A stretch of DNA of 64,000 nt from positions 496,001 to 560,000 of the forward strand of contig CP002916.1 in NCBI GenBank assembly GCA_000350305.1, in the 5' to 3' direction. Under the pieces are notes generated by a model, which was not told the origin of the DNA, searched no databases, and saw only the letters and a list, made by a program, of their open reading frames with translations. How positions within the stretch are numbered: the first letter of the stretch is position 1; every line of letters begins with the position of its first letter. The stretch comes from Thermoplasmatales archaeon BRNA1. Lineage in GTDB: Archaea; Thermoplasmatota; Thermoplasmata; Methanomassiliicoccales; Methanomethylophilaceae. Of the stretch, positions 36,261-46,403 are shown in pieces. The translations under genes and the position numbers were made by a program.

Positions 36261-37475
36261 ATGAAGCTGAAGGAGCGTCAAAAGTACGCTTTGACCCTGC
36301 CGCCGTCCGACGGAAACGGTTGCGTGACGGTCGTCAGAGGCGTTCACCGCTCCGGAAAAACCTCGCTCCTGAAGTTTCATGTCTGCAGGGACGTGGATAT
36401 CTCCACCGAAGCCGATGGGAGACTCGTTTACGGGTGCGGCTCCGACGGGGACACTAACGTTCTTGCCCTGGATGTCGGCCTCGCGGGAAACTACCATCTC
36501 CGCGATGTCGGGATACTCTCAGGATTCGTCAAGGGCAGAATTGAGGATGGCAAGCACAACGTCGTGCTCATCGATGGGATTGAGCACGTCAAAGGATGGG
36601 AACCCTTTGCCACCGACCTTGCCCGCGGCGGTGCGGACATCTACGTCACCGGTCCGATACCTCCTACCGGCGGCGACCGTTCGCTCGAGGTCTTCACGCT
36701 CACATTCCGCGAGTGTCTTGACTTCGCCCGCGAGTATCACGGACGTTTCGACATGGCCTATGTGTTCGACCGCTTCATCAGGATTGGGGGTTTCCCCGAC
36801 ATGTGGAGAGGGGACACCGACCAGTCCGAGGTCGTCTCCAGGGCGAAGGGGATACTCTCCTCGTGCATCGTATCCGATGTCGAGGGCGTGAACGTGGTGA
36901 AGGACACCGACTTCCTGTTGCGTCTCCTCTACTACATCTCTGCAAGGATCGGGAACTACACCTCTCTGCTGGATCTAGTCAGTGCCGCCAGCAGCGACGA
37001 CGGAGCGGTGAAGCGGTCATCGGTTAATGCCTACGTCTCGTATCTGGAGGATGCAAGCATCATCCACAGGTGCGAGACCATGGATATCCGTGGCGGCAGG
37101 GTCCTTCCCTCCAAATGCAGGTTCTATCTTGCCGACGTGGCCTTCATCGATGCGGTGAGGGGATACATCTCCGAGGAGGACACCTACGAGAGGCTCCTGA
37201 ACATCATCTACCTGGAGCTCAGGAGCCGGGGTTATTCGGTGTACACCGGTGACTACGGCGGGCACACGATCGACTTCGTGGGGGAGAAGGACGGAAGGAG
37301 GATCTACGTCCAGCTGTCAGACGGGGACTCGGACAGGAAGGCAACCGCCATGAAGAGGGTCCGTGACGGATTCCCCAGATTCATGGTCATGATGGGGACC
37401 AAAGGGACGACCGTCTCCGCGGACGGTTCCAACGTAATGAGCCCGATGGACTTCCTCTCATCTGATGTATATTGA
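36261..37475 (+). CDS. AAA/DUF4143-type ATPase, degenerate
   Basis: A 404-residue relative of the archaeal ATPases with an N-terminal AAA_14 domain and C-terminal DUF4143 nuclease-like domain (COG1373). Walker A is GVHRSGKT (residues 27-34). Walker B reads VVLIDGIEHV, where the usual Asp-Glu is Asp105-Gly106; the sensor TGS is TGP. The middle LTFRECLDFAREY and FIRIGGFPDMWRG match the family PLSFxEF and GGxPE motifs. The C-terminus has SRGYSVYTGDYGGHTIDFVGE, a restriction-endonuclease-like core. Such genes are often mobile; function is unknown. Confidence 0.85.
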   Translation: MKLKERQKYALTLPPSDGNGCVTVVRGVHRSGKTSLLKFHVCRDVDISTEADGRLVYGCGSDGDTNVLALDVGLAGNYHLRDVGILSGFVKGRIEDGKHNVVLIDGIEHVKGWEPFATDLARGGADIYVTGPIPPTGGDRSLEVFTLTFRECLDFAREYHGRFDMAYVFDRFIRIGGFPDMWRGDTDQSEVVSRAKGILSSCIVSDVEGVNVVKDTDFLLRLLYYISARIGNYTSLLDLVSAASSDDGAVKRSSVNAYVSYLEDASIIHRCETMDIRGGRVLPSKCRFYLADVAFIDAVRGYISEEDTYERLLNIIYLELRSRGYSVYTGDYGGHTIDFVGEKDGRRIYVQLSDGDSDRKATAMKRVRDGFPRFMVMMGTKGTTVSADGSNVMSPMDFLSSDVY

Positions 37476-37489
37476 AAAGACCTAGACGG

Positions 37490-39772
37490 TCAGAACATAT
37501 CGAGGCCGGTCTGATTGTTGTTGCCGGTCTTGGACTCCATCTCGGCAGCCATCCTCTCCAGCATGTACTCCGCTTCGTCATCGTCCATGCGGGGCGGTTC
37601 GGCGGTATCGTTCCTGGTGTATCCCACCTGCTCCTTGATGCTGCGTGCGAGTGCCTTTCCGATCTTCGGAAGACCGGCAATGACGTTCACGTCGGCTGCG
37701 GCCAGGTCCTGGCGGGTCTTGAATCCCGCGGTGAACAGCGTTCTCGCCCTGTTCCTTCCCACGCCCCTGAACGTCACCAGCGGGATGAGCTCCTCCCTGA
37801 CTCCGTACCTGAGCCTGGTGAGCAGGGGTTTGATGAGCTTGGAGGCATCGGGATTGAAGATGTAGGCGATCTCGTTCATCGCGTAGAGGATCCAGTCGGC
37901 GGTGTCCACGCGGGAGCGGATGTCCCCCGGACCGATCTTCATGTGGTCGGTGATCGTGTCCTCGGACTTCTCGTCTATCCAGCTCTTCAGCACCAGGGCG
38001 GTCTTCAGGTTGGAGAGGTGTATCTCATAGGAATTGTCCCAGTCGGGAGAATCCATCGATTCGTCCTTCTCATCCACCAGCCAGAAGTCGGAATATTCCG
38101 CGTCCACGGATTCCAGTTCGTTCTGGTCGGTCTTCTTGGGATACATCCCCATCACATCGGGTGTGCAGGAGACGGCGTGGAGGATCTGGAGGTCGTCGAC
38201 GGCCTCGGTGATCCTGAGCACGGCCTTCTTGAGTATGACCGCGGACCAGGGGTCGATGTAGAGGTCGGAGACCCTTTTGCCGAAGGGGAGGATCCTGACG
38301 TTGCCGCCCGCCTCCTCTATCATCCCCTGCTCGCTGAGGAACTCCACGACTTTCGATATCAGGGAATCGAGTCCGTAAAGGTCTGAGGTGGCCCCGAGGA
38401 AGGTCCCCTCGAGGAAAGATTTAATCTCGTACTCCGACTTGGCATCACCTGTGGCGACAAGACCCAGTATGTGGGATCTGAGTATGGTCTCCCTGCCGAG
38501 CTTGGAGGTGAGCCTTTCGGTCTCGTGGGTGATGTAATCGTAGATGAGATGGTCGTAGTCGTCGTCGCTCTTGGCGATGAGGACCGCCTCCCCGTAGGGG
38601 TCGTATCCGGGACGTCCCGCCCTTCCGCACATCTGCTGGACCTCCATGACGGAGATGGGCACGTTGCCGGCGTTGGATTCGAACCTGTAGGTGTCGCGGA
38701 CGATGACCCTCCTGGCGGGGAGGTTGATCCCGGCCGCGAGGGTGGGGGTGGCGACGATGCACTTGATGGTACGGTTGCGGAAACCGTCCTCGACGAACCT
38801 CCTCTGCTTGTAATCCAGACCCGCGTGGTGGAATGCTATGCCGCATGCCACGCACCCGGCGAGGATCTTCCCGACGGCCGTGGATTCGTCGCCGCCTTCC
38901 AGGAGTGCCTGTTCCGCCTCGGTGATCGAGGAGCCGGTGAGCTCCTTCATGGGCTTGGAGAACTTCTTCGCGAGTGCCTCGGTGGAACGGCGGGTGTTGA
39001 CGAAGATCATCGCCTGGCCGCCCTCCTCGATGGTCTGCTTCACGGCGCCCCATATGGGCTCCTTCTCCGGAGGAACCTCGCGGACCTCCCTCTTCATGGT
39101 CTTGGGGTCGACGAAGGTGATGTCGTTGCCGTAATAGACCCCCTCCTTGAGCTTGGTGGGCCTCCAATCGGACTTCACCAGATCGGCTCTCAACCACAGT
39201 GCCAGATCCTCCGCGTTGGAGATGGTTGCGGACAGGGCGATCACCTGCAGGAACCTGTTCCTGTGCATGAACTTGGTCATGGCGATCTCGAGGGTCGGAC
39301 CCCTTCCCGGGTCCGCGATCATGTGAACCTCGTCGGCGATGACCATGCCGAGGTCCTCGGTCCACCTGTTGCCGTGGCGTATCATGGAATCCGCCTTCTC
39401 GGAGGTGGCGATGACGATGTCGGCGTCAGAGACGTCGTCGTCCCTGTCCGGGTCCCCGGTGGTCATGACCACCTTGATCCCCAGGTGTGCGAACTTGTTC
39501 AGGTCGTCCCTCTTCTCGGAGGCAAGCGCCTTCAGGGGGACGATGTAGAGGACCTTCTTCCCGGAGCTAAGGACCATGCTTAGGGCGGGGACGAATCCTA
39601 TCATCGACTTCCCGCTGGCGGTGGGGACCGCCGCGACCAGGGACCTTCCGGTGAGGGCCTTGGGGATGGCCTCGGCCTGGGGAGGGTACATCTCCCTGAA
39701 GCCCTGCTCCTCCAAGGCTTCGCGGAGCTTCTCCGGAATGTCGAGGTCCCTGAACTGCATGGCGGAACCCAT
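37490..39772 (-). CDS. hel308: Hel308-type 3'-5' DNA helicase
   Basis: Superfamily 2 helicase acting at stalled replication forks. The 760-residue protein has AAVPTASGKSMIGF (Walker A near 48), ADEVHMIADPGRGP (motif II), LSATISN (motif III), MIFVNTRRST (motif IV) and MCGRAGRPGYDPYG (motif VI). A ratchet and HhH region near 690 reads FRGVGRNRARTLF and LPKIGKALARS. The last seven residues QTGLDMF look like a PCNA-interacting PIP box. ATG 39772 or 39760; the TATA (ATTATAATAC, minus strand, near 39782-39791) favours a leaderless start at either. It is convergent with the DUF4143 ATPase gene. Confidence 0.95.
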   Translation of the reverse strand: MGSAMQFRDLDIPEKLREALEEQGFREMYPPQAEAIPKALTGRSLVAAVPTASGKSMIGFVPALSMVLSSGKKVLYIVPLKALASEKRDDLNKFAHLGIKVVMTTGDPDRDDDVSDADIVIATSEKADSMIRHGNRWTEDLGMVIADEVHMIADPGRGPTLEIAMTKFMHRNRFLQVIALSATISNAEDLALWLRADLVKSDWRPTKLKEGVYYGNDITFVDPKTMKREVREVPPEKEPIWGAVKQTIEEGGQAMIFVNTRRSTEALAKKFSKPMKELTGSSITEAEQALLEGGDESTAVGKILAGCVACGIAFHHAGLDYKQRRFVEDGFRNRTIKCIVATPTLAAGINLPARRVIVRDTYRFESNAGNVPISVMEVQQMCGRAGRPGYDPYGEAVLIAKSDDDYDHLIYDYITHETERLTSKLGRETILRSHILGLVATGDAKSEYEIKSFLEGTFLGATSDLYGLDSLISKVVEFLSEQGMIEEAGGNVRILPFGKRVSDLYIDPWSAVILKKAVLRITEAVDDLQILHAVSCTPDVMGMYPKKTDQNELESVDAEYSDFWLVDEKDESMDSPDWDNSYEIHLSNLKTALVLKSWIDEKSEDTITDHMKIGPGDIRSRVDTADWILYAMNEIAYIFNPDASKLIKPLLTRLRYGVREELIPLVTFRGVGRNRARTLFTAGFKTRQDLAAADVNVIAGLPKIGKALARSIKEQVGYTRNDTAEPPRMDDDEAEYMLERMAAEMESKTGNNNQTGLDMF

Positions 39773-39847
39773 GCCGTCCGCGTATTATAATCTTGAGCGG
39801 GCACGCGTGCAAACCCTATTATAAGGAAAGGCAGTAACCGCAGGACG

Positions 39848-41008
39848 ATGAATTCTCGCAGCACGGCATTGGCCGTTACATTGGCGGCGATCTTCCTCGC
39901 ATCGGCGTTCGCCGTGGTCATCACCGACGAGTCCTCGGAGGCCGTCGCCGCCGGTGACCTCGACAACTACTACTACAACCAGCTGAGTGCGGATGAGAAG
40001 AGCATCTTCGACACCATGATGGACCCAACCACCGGTATCAAAACGGATTCCATCCTGTCGGAGACTGTCGGCACCGTGACCACATACTACGTCCCAGTGG
40101 CGACCGCCGTCAACTTCGGAGACGCGGAACAGGCCCTGTCGGCTGCGTGCAGGGTCTACGAGGCCGTCAAGCTGCAGGACCCATTCGCATGGTTCACCTG
40201 GGGTAACGACGCGGCGATCCAATCCGTCACCGTGACCGCATCCGCGCCTGCCGAGTTCAAGATCAAGATTTCGGGCGAGTACTGCAAGGGGAACAGCCTC
40301 CCGGAGGTCAAGACCGGCTTGCAGACCATGGTGGACCAGTCCAAGGCCAAGCTCACCGAGCTCATCGCTTCCTTCGACCTCGGTTCCAAGTCCGACGCGG
40401 AGAAGCTCGACAAGCTCAACGACTACATCTGCGGAAAGAGCATCGAGTACGACGCAGAGGCGGAATACTCCTCGAGCATCTACGGCGCTTTGGTGGCGGC
40501 CGACGACAAGGGGGTCCACAGGATCCTCTGCGAGGGATACTCCTCTCTGGTGCAGGCGTTCTGCATTCAGGAGCACATCCCGTGCATCAGCGTCTTCGGG
40601 ATGTCCGCCCAGTCGGAGAACGACTACCACGCGTGGAACGTGGTGGTCATCGGGAGCGGCACCGTCTACAGCGCATACGGCATCGACGCTACATGGAACG
40701 ACACCGGCAGCGATAAGAGGGCATTCCTGCTCGCCGGTGCCCTATCCGAGGATGCCGGCATAACATTCACCATGTCCCACCAGGCATTCAGATTCGACAG
40801 CGACTGGTACGGCTCGGATTACTCCGCCTATAAGACAGTCGCACCCTACACGTTCATGGGCTACGCCCTCTCCGACGAGGGATACGAGTGGCCCGCCGAC
40901 AACAGCATCGTGACGACCATCGTGGAGTACGCCCCGTGGATCGTCGTCGCGGTCATCTGCGCACTGCTCGCGTTCGTCCTCTTCAACATGGGAAAGAGAG
41001 GTGACTGA
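39848..41008 (+). CDS. Membrane-anchored extracellular transglutaminase-like protease
   Basis: A 386-residue surface protein. Signal peptide or anchor at residues 6-27 ([20 protein letters not shown]). The papain-like transglutaminase core is complete: nucleophile Cys in [15 protein letters not shown] near 237, His in [12 protein letters not shown] near 264, Asp in YGIDATWND near 285. A C-terminal helix [18 protein letters not shown] near 360-380 plus basic tail GKRGD anchors it. Its stop overlaps or nearly touches the lonB start, so the two may act together at the membrane. Substrate unknown. Confidence 0.88.
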   Translation: MNSRSTALAVTLAAIFLASAFAVVITDESSEAVAAGDLDNYYYNQLSADEKSIFDTMMDPTTGIKTDSILSETVGTVTTYYVPVATAVNFGDAEQALSAACRVYEAVKLQDPFAWFTWGNDAAIQSVTVTASAPAEFKIKISGEYCKGNSLPEVKTGLQTMVDQSKAKLTELIASFDLGSKSDAEKLDKLNDYICGKSIEYDAEAEYSSSIYGALVAADDKGVHRILCEGYSSLVQAFCIQEHIPCISVFGMSAQSENDYHAWNVVVIGSGTVYSAYGIDATWNDTGSDKRAFLLAGALSEDAGITFTMSHQAFRFDSDWYGSDYSAYKTVAPYTFMGYALSDEGYEWPADNSIVTTIVEYAPWIVVAVICALLAFVLFNMGKRGD

Positions 41009-41009
41009 C

Positions 41010-43160
41010 GTGGCAGACGATTACATCTACAAAACAGACGAGAAAGAGGAGGGAAAGACCACGGTTCAGGAGAACACAGACGAGAACGACGCGGTTCTCA
41101 CCGATGTCCCCGTTGAGGAGTGGGTGAAGAACCAGCAGTTCAAGTCCACCAAGGATGTGGATGTCCCCGAGAAGATGTCCGACCGTGTCATCGGTCAGGA
41201 CAGGGCGGTCGAGGTCATGAAGAAGGCCGCGGCCCAGAAGAGGCACATGATGCTCATCGGGGAGCCGGGTACCGGTAAATCCATGCTCGCCAACTCGATG
41301 GTGGAGCACCTTCCCAAGGGGGAGATGCAGGACATCGTCGCCTATTCCAACCCCGAGGACGAGAACGAGCCCCGCGTGAGGGTGTTCCCCGCAGGGAAGG
41401 GGAAGGCCGTCGTGCAGCAGCAGAAGATGATCGCGGCCCAGTCCAGGAGCAATAAGAGCTCCACCTACATGTACGCCTGCGCGGCGATCGTCATCCTGGG
41501 TCTCATCGGAGCCCTCTTCACGGGAAGCTACTATGTGCTGTTCATCGCAATGTTCGCGGTCATGATCATCCTGATCTTCGCCCGCAACCCCATGATGACC
41601 AGGAACGACACCTCCTACGTGCCCAAGCTCCTGGTGGGTCACGATGTCGGCGATATGCCGCCGTTCGTGGATGCCACCGGGACCCACTCCGGAGCCCTCC
41701 TCGGGGACGTCAGGCACGACCCCTACCAGTCCGGAGGTCTGGAGACCCCCGCCCACCAGAGGCTGGAGGCCGGTGACATCCACCGCGCAAACAAGGGGGT
41801 CCTCTACATCGACGAGATCAACACCCTCAGGATCGAGTCCCAGCAGTCCCTCCTCACCGCCATGCAGGAGCACAAGATGGCCATCACCGGCCAGTCCGAG
41901 CGCTCCTCCGGAGCCCTCGTCAAGTCCGAGCCCGTCCCCTGCGATTTCGTCCTCGTCTGCGCAGGGAACCTGGATGCGATGAAGGGGATGCACCCCGCAC
42001 TCAGGTCCCGTATCCGCGGATACGGATACGAGATCTACATGCGTTCCACCATGCCGGACACCGACCAGCACAGGAACGACGTCGTCAGGTTCGTGGCCCA
42101 GGAGGTCAAGAAGGACAAGAAGATCCCCCACTTCGACAGGTTCGCCGTCGGGGAGATCATCAAGGAGGCCCAGAGGCGTGCCGGAAGGAAAGGGAAGCTC
42201 ACCCTGAGGTTCAGGGAGCTCGGAGGTCTGATCCGTGTGGCGGGGGACCTTGCCGTGGCCCGTTCCGCGCCCTACGTCACCCGCGACGACGTCCTCGCCG
42301 CCATGATCAACGCCAGGTCCCTGGAGCAGCAGATCGCCGACAGGCAGATCGAGTCTACCAAGTCCTACCAGCTGTTCAGCACCGAGGGGGCCCTCGTCGG
42401 ACAGGTGAACGGACTCGCCGCCCTCGATCCCGGGACCGGGATGGCGGAGTACTCCGGAATCATGCTCCCCATCGTGGCCGAGGTCACCTCGCCCCACGCC
42501 GAGAAGGGAGGCAAGATTATCGCCACCGGTAAGCTCGGCGAGATCGCCAAGGAGGCCGTCGAGAACATCTCCGCCGTCCTCAAGAAGTACTCCGCAGTGG
42601 ACCTCTCCACCGTGGACGTGCACCTGGAGTACATCGGTACCTACGACGGTGTCGAGGGAGACTCCGCGTCCATCACCATGACCGCGGTCATCCTGTCCGC
42701 GCTCGAGGGGATCCCGATCCGCCAGGACGTGGCCATGACAGGGTCCCTGAACGTCCGCGGAAAGGTCCTTCCCGTCGGCGCCGTCACCGCGAAGCTCGAG
42801 GCCGCGGCATCCGCCGGAATCAAGCTCGCCCTGGTCCCCGCCGACAACGGCAAGGACGTCATGGTCCGCAACAAGTACTACGATACCATGGACATCTACA
42901 CCGTGTCCACCATCAGGGACGTCATCGAGTACGCCTTCGTGGACTGCCCCAAGAAGCAGGAGTATCTCGACAGGTTCCTCCCGCTCAACCCCGACGGCAA
43001 GTCCACCGCCGTGAAGCTCCAGCGTCCCCCGGAGTACGAGTACACCGAGGAGGACCTGAAGGTGGAGCAGGAGCTCGAGGAGCCCGAGCCGGAGATCGTG
43101 GTCGAGGTCATGGAGGAGCCCGAGCCCGTCGGACCCGTTCCGGCCCCCATGGCAGAATGA
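41010..43160 (+). CDS. lonB: Archaeal membrane-bound Lon protease
   Basis: ATP-dependent protease for membrane and soluble quality control. The 716-residue LonB has Walker [10 protein letters not shown] near residue 87, two membrane helices inserted in the AAA domain (about 149-190, [16 protein letters not shown] and [16 protein letters not shown]), Walker [15 protein letters not shown], and the Ser-Lys dyad in [10 protein letters not shown] and [16 protein letters not shown]. It ends with an acidic proline-rich tail ([11 protein letters not shown]). GTG 41010 has GGTGA five bases upstream; GTG 41001 is the alternative and would overlap the transglutaminase gene. Confidence 0.95.
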   Translation: MADDYIYKTDEKEEGKTTVQENTDENDAVLTDVPVEEWVKNQQFKSTKDVDVPEKMSDRVIGQDRAVEVMKKAAAQKRHMMLIGEPGTGKSMLANSMVEHLPKGEMQDIVAYSNPEDENEPRVRVFPAGKGKAVVQQQKMIAAQSRSNKSSTYMYACAAIVILGLIGALFTGSYYVLFIAMFAVMIILIFARNPMMTRNDTSYVPKLLVGHDVGDMPPFVDATGTHSGALLGDVRHDPYQSGGLETPAHQRLEAGDIHRANKGVLYIDEINTLRIESQQSLLTAMQEHKMAITGQSERSSGALVKSEPVPCDFVLVCAGNLDAMKGMHPALRSRIRGYGYEIYMRSTMPDTDQHRNDVVRFVAQEVKKDKKIPHFDRFAVGEIIKEAQRRAGRKGKLTLRFRELGGLIRVAGDLAVARSAPYVTRDDVLAAMINARSLEQQIADRQIESTKSYQLFSTEGALVGQVNGLAALDPGTGMAEYSGIMLPIVAEVTSPHAEKGGKIIATGKLGEIAKEAVENISAVLKKYSAVDLSTVDVHLEYIGTYDGVEGDSASITMTAVILSALEGIPIRQDVAMTGSLNVRGKVLPVGAVTAKLEAAASAGIKLALVPADNGKDVMVRNKYYDTMDIYTVSTIRDVIEYAFVDCPKKQEYLDRFLPLNPDGKSTAVKLQRPPEYEYTEEDLKVEQELEEPEPEIVVEVMEEPEPVGPVPAPMAE

Positions 43161-43168
43161 AACTCATT

Positions 43169-43185
43169 CCCGGGCACCGCCCGGG
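43169..43185 (+). terminator. Hairpin after lonB
   Basis: CCCGGGC-ACC-GCCCGGG, 9 bases after the lonB stop and without a T run. It is probably a 3-prime stabilising or weak termination hairpin; nadM follows 22 bases later. Confidence 0.45.
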
Positions 43186-43206
43186 ACCTACAAGGGATGA
43201 TGAAAG

Positions 43207-43740
43207 ATGACGACCGACTTCTCGAGGTACTCACTGGTCATCGGGCGTTTCCAGCCCCTTCACAACGGACACATGGAGGTCATCCGCAAGTGCGCGGCGG
43301 AATCCGACCATCTCACCATAGGTATCGGGTCCGCCCAGTACTCCCACCAGGTCGACAATCCGTTCACCGCCGGCGAGAGGTACCTCATGATCGAGCAGGC
43401 GCTGAAGGGGGAGGGAATCGACAACTACTCCATCGTCCCCATCGAGGACCTGAACAGGTACTCCACCTGGGTGTCCCACGTGGCATCCATGTGCCCCCCG
43501 TTCACCAGGGTCTACACCAACAACCCGTTCACCAAGAGGCTGTTCTCCGAGGCGGGATACATCGTCAAGGACAGTCCCCTCTACAACCGCGACCTGTACT
43601 CCGGTACCGAGGTCAGGAGGAGGATGGTGGAGGGCGAGGACTGGAGGTCCCTGGTCCCCGAGGCCGCGGCGCTCGTCATCGATGCCATCGACGGCGTCGG
43701 CAGGATGAAGGACATCAGCACTTCGGACAGCGGTATCTGA
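43207..43740 (+). CDS. nadM: Nicotinamide-nucleotide adenylyltransferase (archaeal NadM)
   Basis: Makes NAD from NMN and ATP. The 177-residue enzyme has the nucleotidyltransferase motif GRFQPLHNGHMEVI (residues 13-26), and the second motif SGTEVRRRM near 131-139, equivalent to ISxTxxR. The extra N-terminal MTTDFSRY is typical. Its stop overlaps the following pncC gene as TGATG, giving a translationally coupled NAD salvage pair. Confidence 0.93.
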   Translation: MTTDFSRYSLVIGRFQPLHNGHMEVIRKCAAESDHLTIGIGSAQYSHQVDNPFTAGERYLMIEQALKGEGIDNYSIVPIEDLNRYSTWVSHVASMCPPFTRVYTNNPFTKRLFSEAGYIVKDSPLYNRDLYSGTEVRRRMVEGEDWRSLVPEAAALVIDAIDGVGRMKDISTSDSGI

Positions 43741-44222
43741 TGTCGTCCGAGGACATGTGCCGGAAGCTCGCGGACGCGCTTGTCTCGAAGCATCTCACGA
43801 TCTCCTGCGCCGAGTCCCTCACGGGAGGGCTCATAGGTTCTGCGATCACGGCCCTTCCGGGTTCCTCCGCCTACTTCATGGGTTCCGCGGTCACCTACTC
43901 CAACGAATCCAAGGAGGAGATCCTGGGGATCCCCCTCGGCCTCGTGTGGGAGTACGGGGCCGTCTCGGAGGCGGTCGCGATACAGATGGCGAGAAGTGCC
44001 AGACGTATCTATTCTTCAGATATCGCCGTATCATGCACGGGCATCGCCGGCCCCGGAGGGGCTACTGAGACGAAGCCCGTGGGGCTGGTCTACATAGGCG
44101 TATCCTCATCCAAAGGCGAGAGAGCATTCCGTTACGTCTTCGAGGGTTCACGCGACGATGTGAGGGAGCGGACCGTGGAGGAAGCTCTCCGCATCGCCCT
44201 CGAGGAAGTCTCCTCCCTGTGA
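43740..44222 (+). CDS. pncC: CinA C-terminal domain protein, NMN amidohydrolase
   Basis: Deamidates NMN to nicotinate mononucleotide in the pyridine nucleotide cycle. The 160-residue single-domain CinA-C has SCAESLTGGLIGSAIT near residue 22-37 (catalytic Ser and Lys-type site), YFMGSAVTYSNESK and SCTGIAGPGGATETKPVG. The N-terminal FAD-pyrophosphatase half of CinA is absent. ATG 43740 overlaps the nadM stop; neighbourhood with nadM supports the enzymatic call. Confidence 0.9.
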   Translation: MSSEDMCRKLADALVSKHLTISCAESLTGGLIGSAITALPGSSAYFMGSAVTYSNESKEEILGIPLGLVWEYGAVSEAVAIQMARSARRIYSSDIAVSCTGIAGPGGATETKPVGLVYIGVSSSKGERAFRYVFEGSRDDVRERTVEEALRIALEEVSSL

Positions 44223-44265
44223 TACGCCCGTAGGGCGTATATATGCAACCGCCAATGACCGAACC

Positions 44266-45168
44266 ATGCAGAAGATCATGACTGGTAAGGTCAAGGAAGT
44301 GTACGCCATCGACGACGACACCCTCGAGTTCGCGTACACCGACCACATCTCCGTTTTCGACAAGATCATCCCCTCCATGGTCCCCCACAAGGGAGAGACC
44401 CTCTGCAGGACCGCCAAGTTCTGGTTCGGTATCCTTACCAAGGAAGGCATCAACAACCACTACATCTCCGAGCCCTCCAAGGACAGGATGGACGTCAAGC
44501 GCGTCCAGGTCATCAGGGACTACTCCAAGATCGACGGCAAGACCACCAACTACCTCATCCCCCTGGAGATCATCTGCAGGCATTACGCCGCCGGTTCCCT
44601 CCTCGACAGGGTCAAGGCGGGGAAGATCACCGCCGAGCAGCTCGGATTCCCCAAGGGCCACGAGGTCAAGTACGGCGAGAAGCTCCCCCGGCCCTTCGTC
44701 GAGGCGACCACCAAGCTCGAGGAGACCGACAGGAACCTTACCACCGCCGAGGCCAAGGAGATGGCAGGTCTGACCGATGCGGAGTACGACGAGATCGTCA
44801 AGACCACCCTGAAGATCGACGAAATAATCGCCAGGGAGGCGGCCAAGAGGAACCTCATCCACTGCGACGGGAAGAAGGAGTACGCCTACGACAAGCAGAG
44901 GAAACTCATGGTCGTCGACACCTTCGGAACCCTCGACGAGGACCGCTGGTGGGACGCCGAGGAGTACGCCAAGGGCAACATCGTCGAGCTGTCCAAGGAG
45001 TTCGTCAGACAGTACTACCGCGAGACCGGTTACCACAAGGCCCTCTACGACGCCCGCGACAAGGGAGAGGCCGAGCCCGACATCCCCGCGCTCCCGCAGG
45101 AGATCGTTGACCGCGTGAGCAAGCTCTACGTCGACATGTACGAGCGCATCACCGGCGAGAAGTTCTGA
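44266..45168 (+). CDS. purC: Phosphoribosylaminoimidazole-succinocarboxamide synthase
   Basis: SAICAR synthase of purine synthesis, joining aspartate to CAIR. A 300-residue PurC: TGKVKEVYAIDDDTLEF near the N-terminus, TDHISVFDKIIPSMVPHKG, IPLEIICRHYAAGSLLDR, and VVDTFGTLDEDRWW near 220 carrying the metal-binding acid. It stands alone among purine genes. A TATA-like GTATATATG lies near 44235-44244 and a terminator follows. Confidence 0.95.
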   Translation: MQKIMTGKVKEVYAIDDDTLEFAYTDHISVFDKIIPSMVPHKGETLCRTAKFWFGILTKEGINNHYISEPSKDRMDVKRVQVIRDYSKIDGKTTNYLIPLEIICRHYAAGSLLDRVKAGKITAEQLGFPKGHEVKYGEKLPRPFVEATTKLEETDRNLTTAEAKEMAGLTDAEYDEIVKTTLKIDEIIAREAAKRNLIHCDGKKEYAYDKQRKLMVVDTFGTLDEDRWWDAEEYAKGNIVELSKEFVRQYYRETGYHKALYDARDKGEAEPDIPALPQEIVDRVSKLYVDMYERITGEKF

Positions 45169-45178
45169 AAAACAATTC

Positions 45179-45203
45179 AGGGGGCTTTACGCCCCCATTT
45201 TTG
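45179..45203 (+). terminator. Terminator of purC
   Basis: GGGGGC-TTTAC-GCCCCC at 45180-45196 followed by ATTTTTG. It begins 11 bases after the purC stop. Confidence 0.75.
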
Positions 45204-45215
45204 ATAGGGTTTGAA

Positions 45216-45767
45216 TCAGCACTTGCCCTTTAGGGCAACGATGGCGTCGATGAGTCCGGCAACGAGGACGAGTACGCCCCCGATGACGGTGACGTAGAAT
45301 CCAATCCCGATGTCGTCGCCGACGTGCTCGTCGATGCCGAGGTCGATGATTCCCATTCCGAAAGCAGTGGCATCGAAGGTGACGTCAAAGGTCCAGGTGT
45401 AGAACAGGACGCAGCAGACGATTCCGATGACGCCGAAAGCAATTATGGCGAAGGATCCGTACTTGATGCATCCGGGCTTGACGATGGCGAGGACGGCAAT
45501 GATTGCGCCGAGGGCCGCAAAGACTCCTCCAAGGACGGGGCAATAGATGTGCCAGTCGTCGTGGATGTTGGAGCTTCCCTCGATGACGTTGATTGCGGTT
45601 GCTTTCATGGTGTAAGGCTCCATGGACATGGTCAGCGGGTTAAAGAAGCTGAATCCGATGTCGACCCATACAAGGAAGAGTCCGATGATCCCGAGGGCCC
45701 CTCCGATGATTGCGATGAGCTGGAGATAGGACACGGGTCCGATCTTGTTCTCTGTGATGTAAGTCAT
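45216..45767 (-). CDS. Four-helix membrane protein, family A copy 1
   Basis: Uncharacterised membrane protein of 183 residues from ATG 45767 (MTYITENKIG); the frame opens at 45788. Hydrophobic helices: LIAIIGGALGIIGLFLVW, CPVLGGVFAALGAIIAVLAI, FAIIAFGVIGIVCCVLFY and YVTVIGGVLVLVAGLIDAIV. An outer loop between helices 1 and 2 ends DDWHIYCPVLG. A paralogue at 48754-49248 has the same layout, including DDWQKYIPMLG and the GLGFY-type start of helix 4. A TATA-like ATTATACG box lies near 45789-45798. No function known. Confidence 0.85.
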   Translation of the reverse strand: MTYITENKIGPVSYLQLIAIIGGALGIIGLFLVWVDIGFSFFNPLTMSMEPYTMKATAINVIEGSSNIHDDWHIYCPVLGGVFAALGAIIAVLAIVKPGCIKYGSFAIIAFGVIGIVCCVLFYTWTFDVTFDATAFGMGIIDLGIDEHVGDDIGIGFYVTVIGGVLVLVAGLIDAIVALKGKC

Positions 45768-45931
45768 GCGATAATCTCCAAATGTCACCCGTATAATAAT
45801 GTACGTTCAAGAACGAATGAATAAAACGACGATAGACGTATAATTGGCTCTATTTTTGGTAAATATTCGACAGTATCCTAAAACAACAAAACGCCGTGTT
45901 TAGACACTATTCGATGTCGATACAAATAAAG

Positions 45932-45960
45932 TATCGGCATCCGTCGAACGGATGCCGTGT
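45932..45960 (-). terminator. Hairpin at the 3-prime end of the UPF0179 gene
   Basis: CGGCATCCGT-CGA-ACGGATGCCG (45935-45957), a perfect 10-base stem just past the UPF0179 stop in minus-strand sense, followed by ATACTTTATTTG. The intergenic stretch 45789-45931 otherwise holds only AT-rich promoter sequence. Confidence 0.6.
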
Positions 45961-45965
45961 TGTGA

Positions 45966-46394
45966 TCAGAGTATGGTTACCCTGTTCCTGCTCTCGCCGA
46001 TGGGGCAGTCGATCTTCTCGCCGACCTTGAGGAGCTCCACACGGATCTCTTCGTCCTCCATCCCCTCGGGGTTGCAGAGTTTGAAGCTGGGGCATCCGAT
46101 GTTCCCACATCCGGAGCATGCGAAGGTGACGGTGGAGCCCTCGATGGCATACTTCTTCTCCACGGCGGCCTCGCGACTGACCTTCTCCACCTCGACCACA
46201 TGGACGGTGCCCTCGGTGGCCTCGCACTGGTGGGTGGTCTTCCTGAGGGATTTCACCCTGTACATGCTGCCCTTCTCGAGGTTGAAGCATATCCCCTTGA
46301 GCTGGCAGAACTTGCATTCGCGGTCGGGTCCGAGATAGACGAAGGACTTGCCGACCACGGCCTGCTCTTCTCCTAGAAGCGTGATTAGGACCAA
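45966..46394 (-). CDS. UPF0179 family protein
   Basis: Conserved archaeal protein of 142 residues with unknown function. It has the family layout: ECKFCQLKGICFNLEKGSMY (Cys at about 27, 30 and 36), HQCEATEGTVHVVEVEKV, then FACSGCGNIGCPSFKLC with four further cysteines. The cysteine spacing suggests an Fe-S cluster or zinc site. It lies downstream of G1PDH on the same strand with only 9 bases between, so co-transcription is likely. Confidence 0.88.
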   Translation of the reverse strand: MVLITLLGEEQAVVGKSFVYLGPDRECKFCQLKGICFNLEKGSMYRVKSLRKTTHQCEATEGTVHVVEVEKVSREAAVEKKYAIEGSTVTFACSGCGNIGCPSFKLCNPEGMEDEEIRVELLKVGEKIDCPIGESRNRVTIL

Positions 46395-46403
46395 TGTATC
46401 ATC

